In this document: in pieces, positions 1 through 9,000 of the stretch | How positions within the stretch are numbered: the stretch's first letter is position 1 | Layout: each line of letters starts with the position of its first letter | Assembly (NCBI GenBank): GCA_050250755.1 | Contig: JBFWOB010000002.1 | Location: forward strand, 62,001-126,000 | DNA from: Ga0077555 sp050250755 | Lineage (GTDB): Bacteria > Pseudomonadota > Alphaproteobacteria > Rhizobiales > Hyphomicrobiaceae | Length of the DNA: 64,000 bases | Reading direction: 5' to 3' | The notes under the pieces: generated by a model | Database searches by the model: none | What the model saw: the letters and a program-made list of their open reading frames with translations, nothing else | Told to the model about the DNA's origin: nothing | Program-made: the position numbers and the translations under genes

Positions 1-303
1 AAGTGGCTGAAGGATCTGCGCCAATGGTGGCGTCGGGCGGGACGTGAGTTGAAAGTGCCTGCCGACGGGATTACTGGAGCGACCAAGCCTGTCGGAAAGC
101 ATGCTGTAAGACTCGATGCCACCAACAAGGTGCTGGCTGAGCTGGCACCGGGCAACTACGAGGTGGTCGTTGAGGCCGCACGTGAGGTCGGCGGACGCGA
201 GATCGTACGCCTTCCTTTGAAATGGCCTGTGGAAGGGCCCGTGCAGACGGAAGTAAAAGGCAAAGACGAGCTTGGAGCGGTATCGCTTAAGGTAATCCCG
301 TGA
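1..303 (+). CDS. DUF2271 domain protein, C-terminal part (5' end outside window)
   Basis: The frame is open from base 1 and stops at 301-303, so about 100 C-terminal residues are seen. They read KWLKDLRQWWRRAGRE, then DGITGAT, then EAAREVGGRE, which is the conserved core of DUF2271, a predicted periplasmic domain often found beside PepSY, DUF4198 and ApbE genes. A TTG at 49 lies inside the domain and is not a credible start. The stop is 14 bases from the start of the DUF4198 gene, so the two are probably co-transcribed. The molecular function is not established; a role in periplasmic flavin or redox chemistry is inferred only from the neighbours. Confidence 0.8.
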   Translation, partial: KWLKDLRQWWRRAGRELKVPADGITGATKPVGKHAVRLDATNKVLAELAPGNYEVVVEAAREVGGREIVRLPLKWPVEGPVQTEVKGKDELGAVSLKVIP

Positions 304-317
304 GAGGAGTGCAAAGC

Positions 318-1130
318 ATGAAAATTAAAGCATTTGCCAAAGCCGCAGCCGTTCTCGCCATTATGTTGCCGACCGTCAGTTACGCGCATCGCGCTTGGCT
401 TCTACCGTCAGCAACTGTCCTTTCCGGCGATAATCTGTCTGTTACAATAGATGCAGCTATTTCGAATGATCTATTCTATTTCGAGCATCGCCCCATGCGG
501 CTCGACGAACTCGTCATCACGGCGCCGGATGGATCGAACGTCAAGCCCGAGAACATGTCGACGGGAAAATACCGCACGACATTCGACATGCCGTTGGGCC
601 AGCCCGGCACGTATCGGGTTGCCCTTGCGGGAGATGGAGCTTTTGCCCGGTACAAACTCAACGGCGAGATGAAACGCTGGCGTGGCAATCTGAGTGATGT
701 CGCCAAAACAATCCCAGCAGATGCAGCAGACGTTCAGGTCACGCATTCACAGCGTCGCATCGAGACGTTCATCACGGTTGGGAAGCCGTCGGACACACTT
801 TCGAAACTCACCGGAACAGGGTTGGAGTTGCTGCCGGTCACGCATCCGAACGACGTCGTCGTGGGATCGGACGCCACATTCAAATTCATGCTGGACGGCA
901 AGCCGGCCGCAAATATGAAGGTCGTATTGATTCGCGGTGGGATCCGCTATCGGAACAACCTCGATGAGCTGAACATCACGACCGATCAAGAGGGTAAGGT
1001 AACGTTCAAGCCGACAATCGCAGGTATGTATTGGATTTCAGCCAGTGCTCAGGACGAGAAGTCGGATATCCCGAACGTCAAAAGTCGCCGCGCGACATAT
1101 GCCGCGACCTTCGAGGTGCTGCCAGAGTGA
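318..1130 (+). CDS. DUF4198 domain-containing periplasmic protein
   Basis: A 270-residue protein begins with a signal peptide (MKIKAF, a hydrophobic stretch, then SYAHRAWLLPS). The first mature residues AHRAWLLPS are typical of DUF4198, a family of secreted beta-sandwich proteins sometimes linked to metal or cobalt uptake. The start at 318 is chosen because GAGAGGAG lies at 302-309 and because the upstream GTG at 300 would add residues ahead of the signal peptide. It sits between the DUF2271 gene and apbE, a recurrent neighbourhood. Its ligand cannot be told from the sequence. Confidence 0.8.
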   Translation: MKIKAFAKAAAVLAIMLPTVSYAHRAWLLPSATVLSGDNLSVTIDAAISNDLFYFEHRPMRLDELVITAPDGSNVKPENMSTGKYRTTFDMPLGQPGTYRVALAGDGAFARYKLNGEMKRWRGNLSDVAKTIPADAADVQVTHSQRRIETFITVGKPSDTLSKLTGTGLELLPVTHPNDVVVGSDATFKFMLDGKPAANMKVVLIRGGIRYRNNLDELNITTDQEGKVTFKPTIAGMYWISASAQDEKSDIPNVKSRRATYAATFEVLPE

Positions 1131-2188
1131 GTTTGAGTCACCGCACTCGAAACGCCGCCCCTCCAGTTCAGGCGCGGCAGATCCTCGTTCCTCGACATAT
1201 TGCTCCTGGTCAGCGGAGTTCGCGCAACGTACAGCATACCGTCAGGTATCTCGACGGTTTGACGATGGGGACGACGTGGGGCGTGAAGATTGTAGCGGCG
1301 AGGCATCAGCCACTACATGAGATCAAACTGGGTATCCAAGCGCAGCTCGATCGGGTCGTCGCCCAGATGAGCACATGGCTGCAGGCGTCGACCATTAGCC
1401 GTTACAATATGGCTGCCGCAGGGTCTTGGCACATCATCGAGCCGGAGTTTTTTACTGTTCTGACTGCAGCCCTGGAGGTGGCGCGAAGCACAGGCGGCGC
1501 GTATGATCCGACGATCGGCGAGATGGTTGCGTTATGGGGCTTCGGACCCCAGGCTTTCGAGGGCACACGGCCAAGCCCGCAACAAGTTGAGGCCAGTGTC
1601 TCTCGAAGCGGGTGGCAAAAAGTTTCCATTGAGCCCGCCACCAGACGTATATTTCAACCCGGTGGCGTGGAACTCGATCTTTCATCCATCGCCAAAGGGT
1701 TTGGCGTCGATCAGGTCGCAGCGTTTCTGAAGCAAAAGGGGTTCAGTGATTTTCTCGTCGAAGTCGGGGGTGAGTTGCGTGGCGCGGGCTGCAAACCCGA
1801 TGGCACGCCGTGGTGGGTGGTGCTCGAGGTGCCAGATGATGTGCCCCCCTTGAACACACGGATAAGTGAAACTTTGTTAGCTTTGCACGGGGTCTCCATC
1901 GCCACATCAGGCGATTATCGCCGCCGGGTCTTTATTGGCGATGAGATATTTTCGCATACGATCGACCCATTGAGCGGGATGCCGATCTCTGGGTCGCTTG
2001 CGTCTGTCTCGGTCATTTCTTCTGAATGCATGATGGCTGATGCGCTCGCCACAGCCCTTTTTGCTCTCGGACCCGAGGCTGGGAAAGCCTACGCCGAGCG
2101 CCATCATATAGCGGCCCGATTCCTCACGAGAACAGAAACAGGATTGCGCCAAACCATGACGCCGGCGATGACGACCATGCTATTCTAA
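1127..2188 (+). CDS. apbE: FAD:protein FMN transferase (ApbE family)
   Basis: ApbE covalently attaches FMN from FAD to a Ser/Thr of exported flavoproteins, in the periplasm, with Mg2+. Here the family signatures are LDGLTMGTTW near the start, YDPTIG, LDLSSIAKGFGVD, a GGELRG turn and HTIDPLSGMP, followed by ADALATALF near the end. The GTG at 1127 overlaps the stop of the DUF4198 gene (GTGA), implying translational coupling; this gives 353 residues, normal for the family. I see no clear signal peptide or lipobox in the first 40 residues, so the N-terminus is uncertain. The likely flavinylation target is upstream of the window or elsewhere. Confidence 0.85.
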   Translation: MSLSHRTRNAAPPVQARQILVPRHIAPGQRSSRNVQHTVRYLDGLTMGTTWGVKIVAARHQPLHEIKLGIQAQLDRVVAQMSTWLQASTISRYNMAAAGSWHIIEPEFFTVLTAALEVARSTGGAYDPTIGEMVALWGFGPQAFEGTRPSPQQVEASVSRSGWQKVSIEPATRRIFQPGGVELDLSSIAKGFGVDQVAAFLKQKGFSDFLVEVGGELRGAGCKPDGTPWWVVLEVPDDVPPLNTRISETLLALHGVSIATSGDYRRRVFIGDEIFSHTIDPLSGMPISGSLASVSVISSECMMADALATALFALGPEAGKAYAERHHIAARFLTRTETGLRQTMTPAMTTMLF

Positions 2189-2220
2189 GATAAAGAACTG
2201 ATCTAAGATAAAGAACTGAT
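2185..2220. repeat. 18-bp tandem direct duplication at the apbE stop
   Basis: CTAAGATAAAGAACTGAT occurs twice without a gap, at 2185-2202 and 2203-2220. The first copy contains the apbE stop codon (TAA 2186-2188). It looks like a recent slippage duplication in the 3' untranslated region. No function is implied. Confidence 0.85.
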
Positions 2221-2290
2221 TATCCGGGTGCAGCCCTACGCGGAAGACATACCCTTGTTTGGCTCCACACGAATGAACATTCCCGTATCT

Positions 2291-2995
2291 TCACACCACT
2301 GGATCATCGATGGTCGATGCTGGCTTTGCCAACTTGCGCAGTGCATCGACATCGCCAATCTCTATCCTCGAACCGCAAACGGCAACTTCATAGGGCACGA
2401 GCGACGCGAACGAACGGGAAAGCACTTCCGGCGCCATACCGAGATGTGACGCGAGGACTTTCTTCGCGAACGGCAGCGTGAAATGGCCTTTGGAACCCGC
2501 CTCGAAATCGCGCGCGAGCAGCCAGTTCGCAAGCCGTTCAATATTTGACCGCAATTTCTGGCTCTTCAGCTCCTTGACAAGGCCACGGTAAGCACCGGCG
2601 AGTTCCTGTGCCAAGGCGCGCGCGAAGGCGCCATCAGCGGCGAACACCTGACGCGCTGCCGTCGCCGGAATCAGGAGCACACGCGCTGACGATAGCGACC
2701 GTGCAGACTTTAGATAAACCTTGTCGAGGATCACCGCGGCAACAATGAAGCTGTGTCCGGGGCCGAGAACAGAGACGGTTGTCTCGCGGTCGCGATAGGC
2801 TGAAAAGATCTCGACTTGCCCGTCAACAACGACATGCAAGAAATCGGCCGAATCTCCTTCGCGCACCAGTTCGACATGGGCGGGAAAGCGCTGAAGGAAC
2901 GAAACCCGCAGCAGCATTTCGATATGGGCGGCGCCGACACCGGCAAACAACGGAAGTCGACGTGCCTCCTCTGCCTCTTCGGGGCGCATGATCAA
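2291..2995 (-). CDS. Crp/Fnr family transcriptional regulator
   Basis: A 234-residue protein with an N-terminal cyclic-nucleotide-binding-type beta barrel (about residues 15-120) and a C-terminal winged helix (about 150-225). The recognition helix region SHLGMAPEVLSRSF keeps the E..SR pattern that in FNR, Anr, Dnr and FixK reads the TTGAT half-site. The N-terminal cysteine cluster of oxygen-sensing FNR is absent, so direct O2 sensing by a 4Fe-4S cluster is unlikely; Dnr/NarR-type NO or nitrite sensing is possible. It is divergent from the nar operon and is the natural candidate for its control. ATGs at 2995 and 2989 are both possible starts. Confidence 0.85.
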   Translation of the reverse strand: MIMRPEEAEEARRLPLFAGVGAAHIEMLLRVSFLQRFPAHVELVREGDSADFLHVVVDGQVEIFSAYRDRETTVSVLGPGHSFIVAAVILDKVYLKSARSLSSARVLLIPATAARQVFAADGAFARALAQELAGAYRGLVKELKSQKLRSNIERLANWLLARDFEAGSKGHFTLPFAKKVLASHLGMAPEVLSRSFASLVPYEVAVCGSRIEIGDVDALRKLAKPASTIDDPVV

Positions 2996-3066
2996 ATCGC
3001 TCCAATGTACCAGTTGCGAGTCCGGTCGTTGCTAGCTGCATCAGGCAAGTAATGAATTGACTTATA

Positions 3067-3082
3067 TCATTTCAACAAATGA
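3067..3082. promoter_or_regulatory. Dyad TCATTT-CAAC-AAATGA in the narK/regulator intergenic region
   Basis: This is a perfect 6-bp inverted repeat with a 4-bp centre, in an AT-rich segment between the divergent Crp/Fnr gene and narK. It does not match the TTGAT consensus, so it may be a second operator or chance. Confidence 0.35.
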
Positions 3083-3104
3083 CCTTCGTGAACTCATTGA
3101 CTGC

Positions 3105-3117
3105 ATATCGTTGATAT
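3105..3117. promoter_or_regulatory. Dyad ATATC-GTT-GATAT
   Basis: A perfect 5-bp inverted repeat with a 3-bp centre, overlapping AT-rich bases that could form a promoter. It is about 60 bases upstream of the FNR-type box. Function unproven. Confidence 0.3.
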
Positions 3118-3171
3118 AATTTTTGATATTTACATTCAATGCCTTGCAACCTCTCGCCCCGGCAATATCCG

Positions 3172-3185
3172 TTGATCGGCATCAA
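3172..3185. promoter_or_regulatory. FNR/Anr/FixK-type operator (TTGAT-CGGC-ATCAA)
   Basis: The sequence is an exact match to the FNR/Anr/Dnr/FixK consensus TTGAT-N4-ATCAA. Its centre is about 70 bases before the narK ATG at 3249. Activation from a box centred near -41.5 would put the transcription start near 3220. It supports oxygen-limited or NO-responsive induction of the nar operon and supports 3249 rather than the upstream TTG at 3123 as the narK start. Confidence 0.8.
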
Positions 3186-3248
3186 ATACGGTTTCGGCGT
3201 TCCGCTTCACCGTCCCCTCGTCAGCGCGCTTCAGCACAGAGGGTGAGC

Positions 3249-6011
3249 ATGTCGAGCGCCGTTACCGATCCCGCCGATCAAAGCAGGGCTCTTTGGCTCT
3301 CCACGATCGCCTTCACTGTCTGCTTTGCCGTGTGGACGATCTTCGCGATCATCGGCATCCAGATCAAAGCCGATCTCGGCCTCAGTGACACGCAATTCGG
3401 TCTGCTTGTCGGCACACCGATTCTGACCGGCTCGCTGATTCGCTTGATCCTCGGTATCTGGTCGGATCAGTACGGCGGCCGCATCATTTACACTCTGACG
3501 ATGCTATCGGCGGCCGCGATGACGGCCTTGCTGACCTTTGCTTACGATTATCCGACATTTCTGCTCGCAGCCCTGGGAGTCGGTATCGCTGGCGGATCCT
3601 TCTCGGTGGGTGTCGCCTACGTCGCCAAATGGTTTCCAAAAGAGCGGCAAGGGATGGCGCTCGGCATCTTCGGCGCCGGCAACGTCGGCGCAGCCGTGAC
3701 CAAGTTCGCCGCGCCGGTGATCATGGTCGCCTACGGATGGCGGACCGTGGCCATTGTGTGGGCGGCAGGCTTAGCGATCATTGCCGTCATTTTCTTTCTC
3801 TTCACGAAAGATGACCCCGACCTGGCGCGCCGTCGTGCGACGGGCGAGAAGCCCGAATCTCTTTCCGCAATGCTGACGCCGCTGAGAAGCGTCCAAGTCT
3901 GGCGTTTTTCGCTTTATTATTTCTTCGTCTTCGGTGCGTTCGTCGCGCTGGCGCTGTGGCTGCCGCGCTATCTCATCGGCGTCTATGGCCTAGACATCGC
4001 GACCGCAGGCGCGATCGGGGCGTTGTATTCGATCCCCGCATCTGTGTTCCGCGCCTATGGCGGACATCTCGCCGATAAATACGGCGCCCGGCGCATCATG
4101 TACTGGACTTTCTTGGTCTCGGTCGCGTGCACGTTCATTCTGTCCTATCCGCCGACCCACTACGTCATCGAAGGCATTCATGGGCCGGTTGCCTTTTCTA
4201 CGCGCATGGGGCTCGGCGGATTCATTGTGGTCGCATCCATACTCGGCTTCTTCATGAGCCTCGGGAAGGCGGCGGTCTTCAAACATATTCCGGTCTACTA
4301 CCCTGATCGCGTGGGTGCGGTGGGCGGGGTCGTCGGCCTCGTCGGCGGCCTCGGTGGCTTTCTGCTGCCGATCGCCTTCGGTGCACTCAATGATCTGACC
4401 GGTGTCTGGCAGAGCTGTTTTTGGCTGCTTTTCCTCATTGTCGCGGTCTCTCTTGTTTGGATGCACTTTGCCATCCGCGAAATGGAGAAATGGGCGGCCG
4501 AGACCGGCGTGCCGATACGGAGACTGCCAGAGTTCCCGGAAATGCAGCCGGTGCACGGCACGGCCCAGGAAGGAGCGCTGGCTGGAAAGGGTGCGATCCA
4601 AGACTGGCGGCCCGAAGAGAAGGAGTTCTGGGAAAGCCGCGGGCGGTCGATCGCGCGCCGCAACCTGTGGATCTCTGTCCCCTGCCTGCTGCTTTCGTTC
4701 GCGGTGTGGATGGTGTGGTCTGTGGTCGTGGCAAAGTTGCCGGCTGTCGGCTTTGCCTTCAACAACGATCAGCTCTTCTGGCTCGCCGCGCTGCCCGGTC
4801 TCTCGGGCGCAGCACTGCGGATCGTCTATGGCTTCATGCCGGCCATCTTTGGTGGCCGCCTGTGGACGACGCTCGCGACATGGTCGCTGATGATCCCGGC
4901 ACTCGGCATGGGCTTTGCTGTCCAGAACCCCGACACGCCCTACTGGATTTTCCTCGCGCTCGCTCTGCTCTGTGGTTTCGGCGGCGGCAATTTCGCCTCC
5001 TCGATGGCCAATATCTCATTCTTTTTCCCAACAACCGAGAAGGGCAATGCGCTCGCCATCAACGCCGGGCTCGGCAACCTCGGCGTCAGCGTCGTGCAGT
5101 TCGTGGTGCCGCTAGTGATCACCGCCGGCGTTTTCGGCGGGCTCGGAGGCGATCCGCAGACGGCTACCATTGGCGGTGTCACGACGACGCTGTGGCTGCA
5201 GAACGCCGGTTTCATATTCGTGCCATTCATCGCCGCATCAGCCTTTGCCGCCTGGTTTGGCTTGGACGACATCGCCGCGATGAAAGCGAGCTTCGCCGAT
5301 CAGTCCGTGATTTTCAGCCGCCTTCACAACTGGATCATGTGCTGGCTTTACACGGGCACGTTCGGTTCATTCATTGGCTTTTCAGCGGCGTTTCCGCTTC
5401 TAGCAAACATCCTTTTCCCCGAGGTAAATGCGCTGCGGTACGCCTTCCTAGGCCCGCTTGTCGGCGCTGTTGCGCGTGCCGTGGCAGGCAAACCTTGCGA
5501 TCGTATAGGCGGCGGGCGCATCACGTTCTGGGTGTTCATCGCATTGAGCCTCGGCGTCGTCGGCATTCTCTACGCCATAAGCATAAAAGGCAGTCCGAGC
5601 GCATTCCCGGTATTCTTCGTGAGCTTCCTGTTTCTGTTCGCGGCCACGGGCGTCGGCAATGCGTCCACTTTCCAGATGATCCCCACGATCATGCACAAAG
5701 AGGTGGCGCGCCTCGAACCCCAGCTTTCCGCGTCCGATCGCGCCAAGCAATCCGGCAAGGAGGCAGCCGCCATCATCGGCTTCACCTCCGCGATCGCAGC
5801 ATTTGGCGCATTCTTCATTCCGAAGAGCTTCGGGAGTTCGATCACCATGAGCGGCGGCGCAGAGGCGGCGCTCTACGGCTTCCTTGTCTTCTACGTCAGC
5901 TGCATCGCGATCACGTGGTGGTTCTACACGCGCCGCGGTGGCTTGCTTTTCGACAGCGAACGTGGCGGAGGACCGCAAGCCCCGACGTCCGCTCTGACAC
6001 CCGCCGAATAA
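3249..6011 (+). CDS. narK: Fused nitrate/nitrite transporter NarK1-NarK2
   Basis: A 920-residue membrane protein made of two complete major-facilitator units joined by a hydrophilic linker (around residues 420-475, rich in Glu, Arg and Pro). Each half has a nitrate-signature-like glycine-rich helix: GIAGGSFSVG in the first and GFGGGNFASS in the second. Membrane arginines lie in contexts LTGSLIRL and SGAALRIVYG, as in nitrate-binding NarK proteins. By family knowledge the NarK1 half is proton-coupled nitrate import and the NarK2 half nitrate/nitrite exchange; such fusions are known from Paracoccus-type denitrifiers. The start at 3249 (ATG after GGGTGAG) is chosen because the longer frame from TTG 3123 would run through the FNR box. 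The stop is 28 bases before narG. Confidence 0.9.
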   Translation: MSSAVTDPADQSRALWLSTIAFTVCFAVWTIFAIIGIQIKADLGLSDTQFGLLVGTPILTGSLIRLILGIWSDQYGGRIIYTLTMLSAAAMTALLTFAYDYPTFLLAALGVGIAGGSFSVGVAYVAKWFPKERQGMALGIFGAGNVGAAVTKFAAPVIMVAYGWRTVAIVWAAGLAIIAVIFFLFTKDDPDLARRRATGEKPESLSAMLTPLRSVQVWRFSLYYFFVFGAFVALALWLPRYLIGVYGLDIATAGAIGALYSIPASVFRAYGGHLADKYGARRIMYWTFLVSVACTFILSYPPTHYVIEGIHGPVAFSTRMGLGGFIVVASILGFFMSLGKAAVFKHIPVYYPDRVGAVGGVVGLVGGLGGFLLPIAFGALNDLTGVWQSCFWLLFLIVAVSLVWMHFAIREMEKWAAETGVPIRRLPEFPEMQPVHGTAQEGALAGKGAIQDWRPEEKEFWESRGRSIARRNLWISVPCLLLSFAVWMVWSVVVAKLPAVGFAFNNDQLFWLAALPGLSGAALRIVYGFMPAIFGGRLWTTLATWSLMIPALGMGFAVQNPDTPYWIFLALALLCGFGGGNFASSMANISFFFPTTEKGNALAINAGLGNLGVSVVQFVVPLVITAGVFGGLGGDPQTATIGGVTTTLWLQNAGFIFVPFIAASAFAAWFGLDDIAAMKASFADQSVIFSRLHNWIMCWLYTGTFGSFIGFSAAFPLLANILFPEVNALRYAFLGPLVGAVARAVAGKPCDRIGGGRITFWVFIALSLGVVGILYAISIKGSPSAFPVFFVSFLFLFAATGVGNASTFQMIPTIMHKEVARLEPQLSASDRAKQSGKEAAAIIGFTSAIAAFGAFFIPKSFGSSITMSGGAEAALYGFLVFYVSCIAITWWFYTRRGGLLFDSERGGGPQAPTSALTPAE

Positions 6012-6039
6012 CCAATCTCGACAAGCGAGGCGACCGGCC

Positions 6040-9000
6040 ATGAGCCACTTTCTCGACCGCCTGACCTTCTTCAGAAAAGCTTCCGAACCATTCGCAAATG
6101 GTCACGGCATGACGACCGCCGAAGACAGGAGCTGGGAGGAAGGCTATCGCCAACGCTGGCAACACGACAAGATTGTCCGCTCGACACACGGGGTGAATTG
6201 CACCGGCTCATGCTCTTGGAAGATCTACGTCAAGGGCGGCATCGTCACCTGGGAGACGCAGCAGACCGACTATCCGCGCACGCGACCCGACCTGCCGAAC
6301 CACGAGCCGCGCGGGTGCTCGCGCGGGGCGAGCTATAGCTGGTACCTCTATTCCAGCAACCGTGTGAAGTATCCGCTGATCCGCTCGCGGCTGCTTCACC
6401 ACTGGCGCGCGGCACGCAAAACCTTACCGCCGGTCGCTGCTTGGAAGAGCATCGTCGAGAATCCGAGCAAGCGACAGGATTACATCTCCGTGCGCGGCCA
6501 CGGCGGTTTCGTGCGCGCCACGTGGGATGAAGTTACCGAGATCATCGGCGCCGCAAACGCCTACACGGCAAAAACCTACGGCCCCGACCGTGTGATTGGC
6601 TTCTCGCCCATTCCGGCGATGTCGATGGTCTCGTATGCCGCCGGCTCGCGCTACCTGTCGCTTCTCGGCGGCGTGTGCATGTCGTTTTACGACTGGTACT
6701 GTGACCTGCCGCCAGCCTCGCCGCAAACGTGGGGCGAGCAGACCGACGTTCCGGAAAGCGCAGATTGGTATAATGCTGGGTTTATCATTCTGTGGGGATC
6801 AAACGTCCCCCAGACCCGCACGCCCGACGCGCACTTCTACACCGAGGCCCGCTATCGCGGCACCAAGAGCGCAGTGATCTGTCCCGACTACTCCGAAGCC
6901 TCGAAATTCGGCGACATCTGGCTGTCGGTGAAGCAAGGCACGGATGCCGCCCTCGCCATGGCGATGGGCCACGTTATCCTGAAAGAATATCACGTCGACC
7001 GGCAAGCCAAGTATTTCCGCGACTACGCCCGCCAGTTCACGGACATGCCGATGCTGGTGAAGCTGGTGCACCAGGATGGCAAGCTCGTGCCCGACCGCTT
7101 CCTGCGCGCGAGCGACTTCGCCCAGGGACTTGGCGAAGCGAACAATCCAGAGTGGAAGACCGTCGCCTACGACGAGACGAGCGGCACCATTGTCGTGCCC
7201 AACGGTTCGGTCGGGTTCCGCTGGGGCGAGACAGGCAAGTGGAACATCGAGGAGAAAGAAGCGGGCGGCCGGGCTACTTCACTTCGCTTATCGCTTGCCG
7301 ACGTGAAGGACAAGTTCGCTGATGTCGCTTTTCCGTACTTCGGCAACATTGAAAACGAGCACTTCACGCACTCGGATCATGCCAGCGTACTCGATCGCCG
7401 CGTCCCGGTGAAGAGGCTGAAACTCGTCGACGGCGAAGTTCTGGTCGCGACCGTGCACGATCTCTTTATCGCCAACTACGGCGTCGATCAGGGCTTCGGC
7501 GGCGACAACGTTGCCACATCGTATGACGAGGACACGCCTTACACGCCGGCCTGGGCGGAACGCATTACCGGCGTTGCGCGCGACAAGATCATCCAGGTCG
7601 CCCGCGAGTTCGCAACCAACGCCGAAAAGACCAATGGGCGCTCGATGGTGATCATCGGCGCCGCGATGAACCATTGGTACCACTGCGATATGAACTATCG
7701 CGGCGTCATCAACATGCTGGTCATGTGCGGATGCGTCGGCCAATCGGGCGGCGGCTGGTCACATTATGTTGGACAGGAGAAGCTTCGTCCTCAAGCCGGA
7801 TGGGCGCCGCTCGCCTTCGCGCTCGACTGGGGTCGCCCGCCGCGTCAACAAAACTCGACATCGTTCTTTTACGTGCACACCAACCAGTGGCGCTACGAAA
7901 CGATGCAAACGAAGGACATCCTCTCGCCAACCGCACCGCCAGGGCCGTGGGATGGCGCGATCATCGACTACAATATGCGCGCCATCCGGATGGGCTGGCT
8001 ACCGGCTTATCCGACCCTGACAGAGAACCCACTCTCGATCGCGAAGAAGGCAGTCGACGCAAAACTGGAACCGAAGGACTATGTCGCCAAGGCGCTCAAG
8101 TCCGGTGATCTGTCGTTTGCGTGGGAGGATCCGGACAGCCCACAGAACTTTCCGCGCAATATGTTCGTCTGGCGCTCGAACATTCTCGGCAGCTCGGGCA
8201 AGGGCCACGAATATTTTCTCAAGCACTTGCTCGGCACATCGCATGGCGTGCTCGGCAAGGATCTCGGCGAGGAAGGCCGGGAGAAGCCGCAAGAGGTACG
8301 CTGGCACGACGACGCGCCGCGCGGCAAGCTCGATCTGCTCGTCACACTCGACTTCCGCATGTCGACGACATGCGTTTATTCCGACATCGTGCTGCCAACC
8401 GCCACTTGGTACGAGAAGAACGACCTCAACACATCTGATATGCACCCGTTCATTCACCCGCTCACGAGCGCGGTAGACCCAGCCTGGGAAGCGAGGTCGG
8501 ACTGGGAGATCTACAAGGCGATTGCGAAAGCGTTCTCGAAAGTCGCGCCCGAGGTGCTCGGCGTCGAAAAGGACGTCGTGCTGACGCCACTGATGCACGA
8601 CAGTCCCGGCGAGATCGCGCAATCCGCGGAGCCGAAGGACTGGAAGAGGGGAGAGTGTGAGCCAATTCCCGGCAAGACGATGCCGGCGGTGACAGTCGTC
8701 GAGCGCGACTACCCGAACCTCTATAAGCGTTTCACGTCGCTGGGCCCGCTGATGGGAACGCTTGGCAACGGCATCAAGGGTATCGCCTGGAAGACCGTAC
8801 ACGAGGTCGAGCATCTCAAGCATCTCAACGGCGTTGTGACGGAGGCCGGCGCGACCGAAGGGATGGCGCGCATCGACAGCGATATCGATGCTGCGGAAGT
8901 GCTGCTGATGCTGGCGCCAGAGACGAATGGCGAGGTGGCGGTGAAGTCGTGGGAGGCGCTGTCGAAAACGACCGGTCGTCCCCACGCACATCTGGCGCTG

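Noticed and set aside
3123..3248. N-terminal extension of NarK from TTG 3123
   Set aside because: It would place the perfect FNR box and probable promoter inside the coding region, and the added residues are not NarK-like; ATG 3249 has a better ribosome site.
4421..6043. 540-codon open frame on the plus strand inside narK
   Set aside because: It lies wholly in another frame of the clear NarK coding sequence; the translation is Arg/His-rich low-complexity, typical of high-GC shadow frames.
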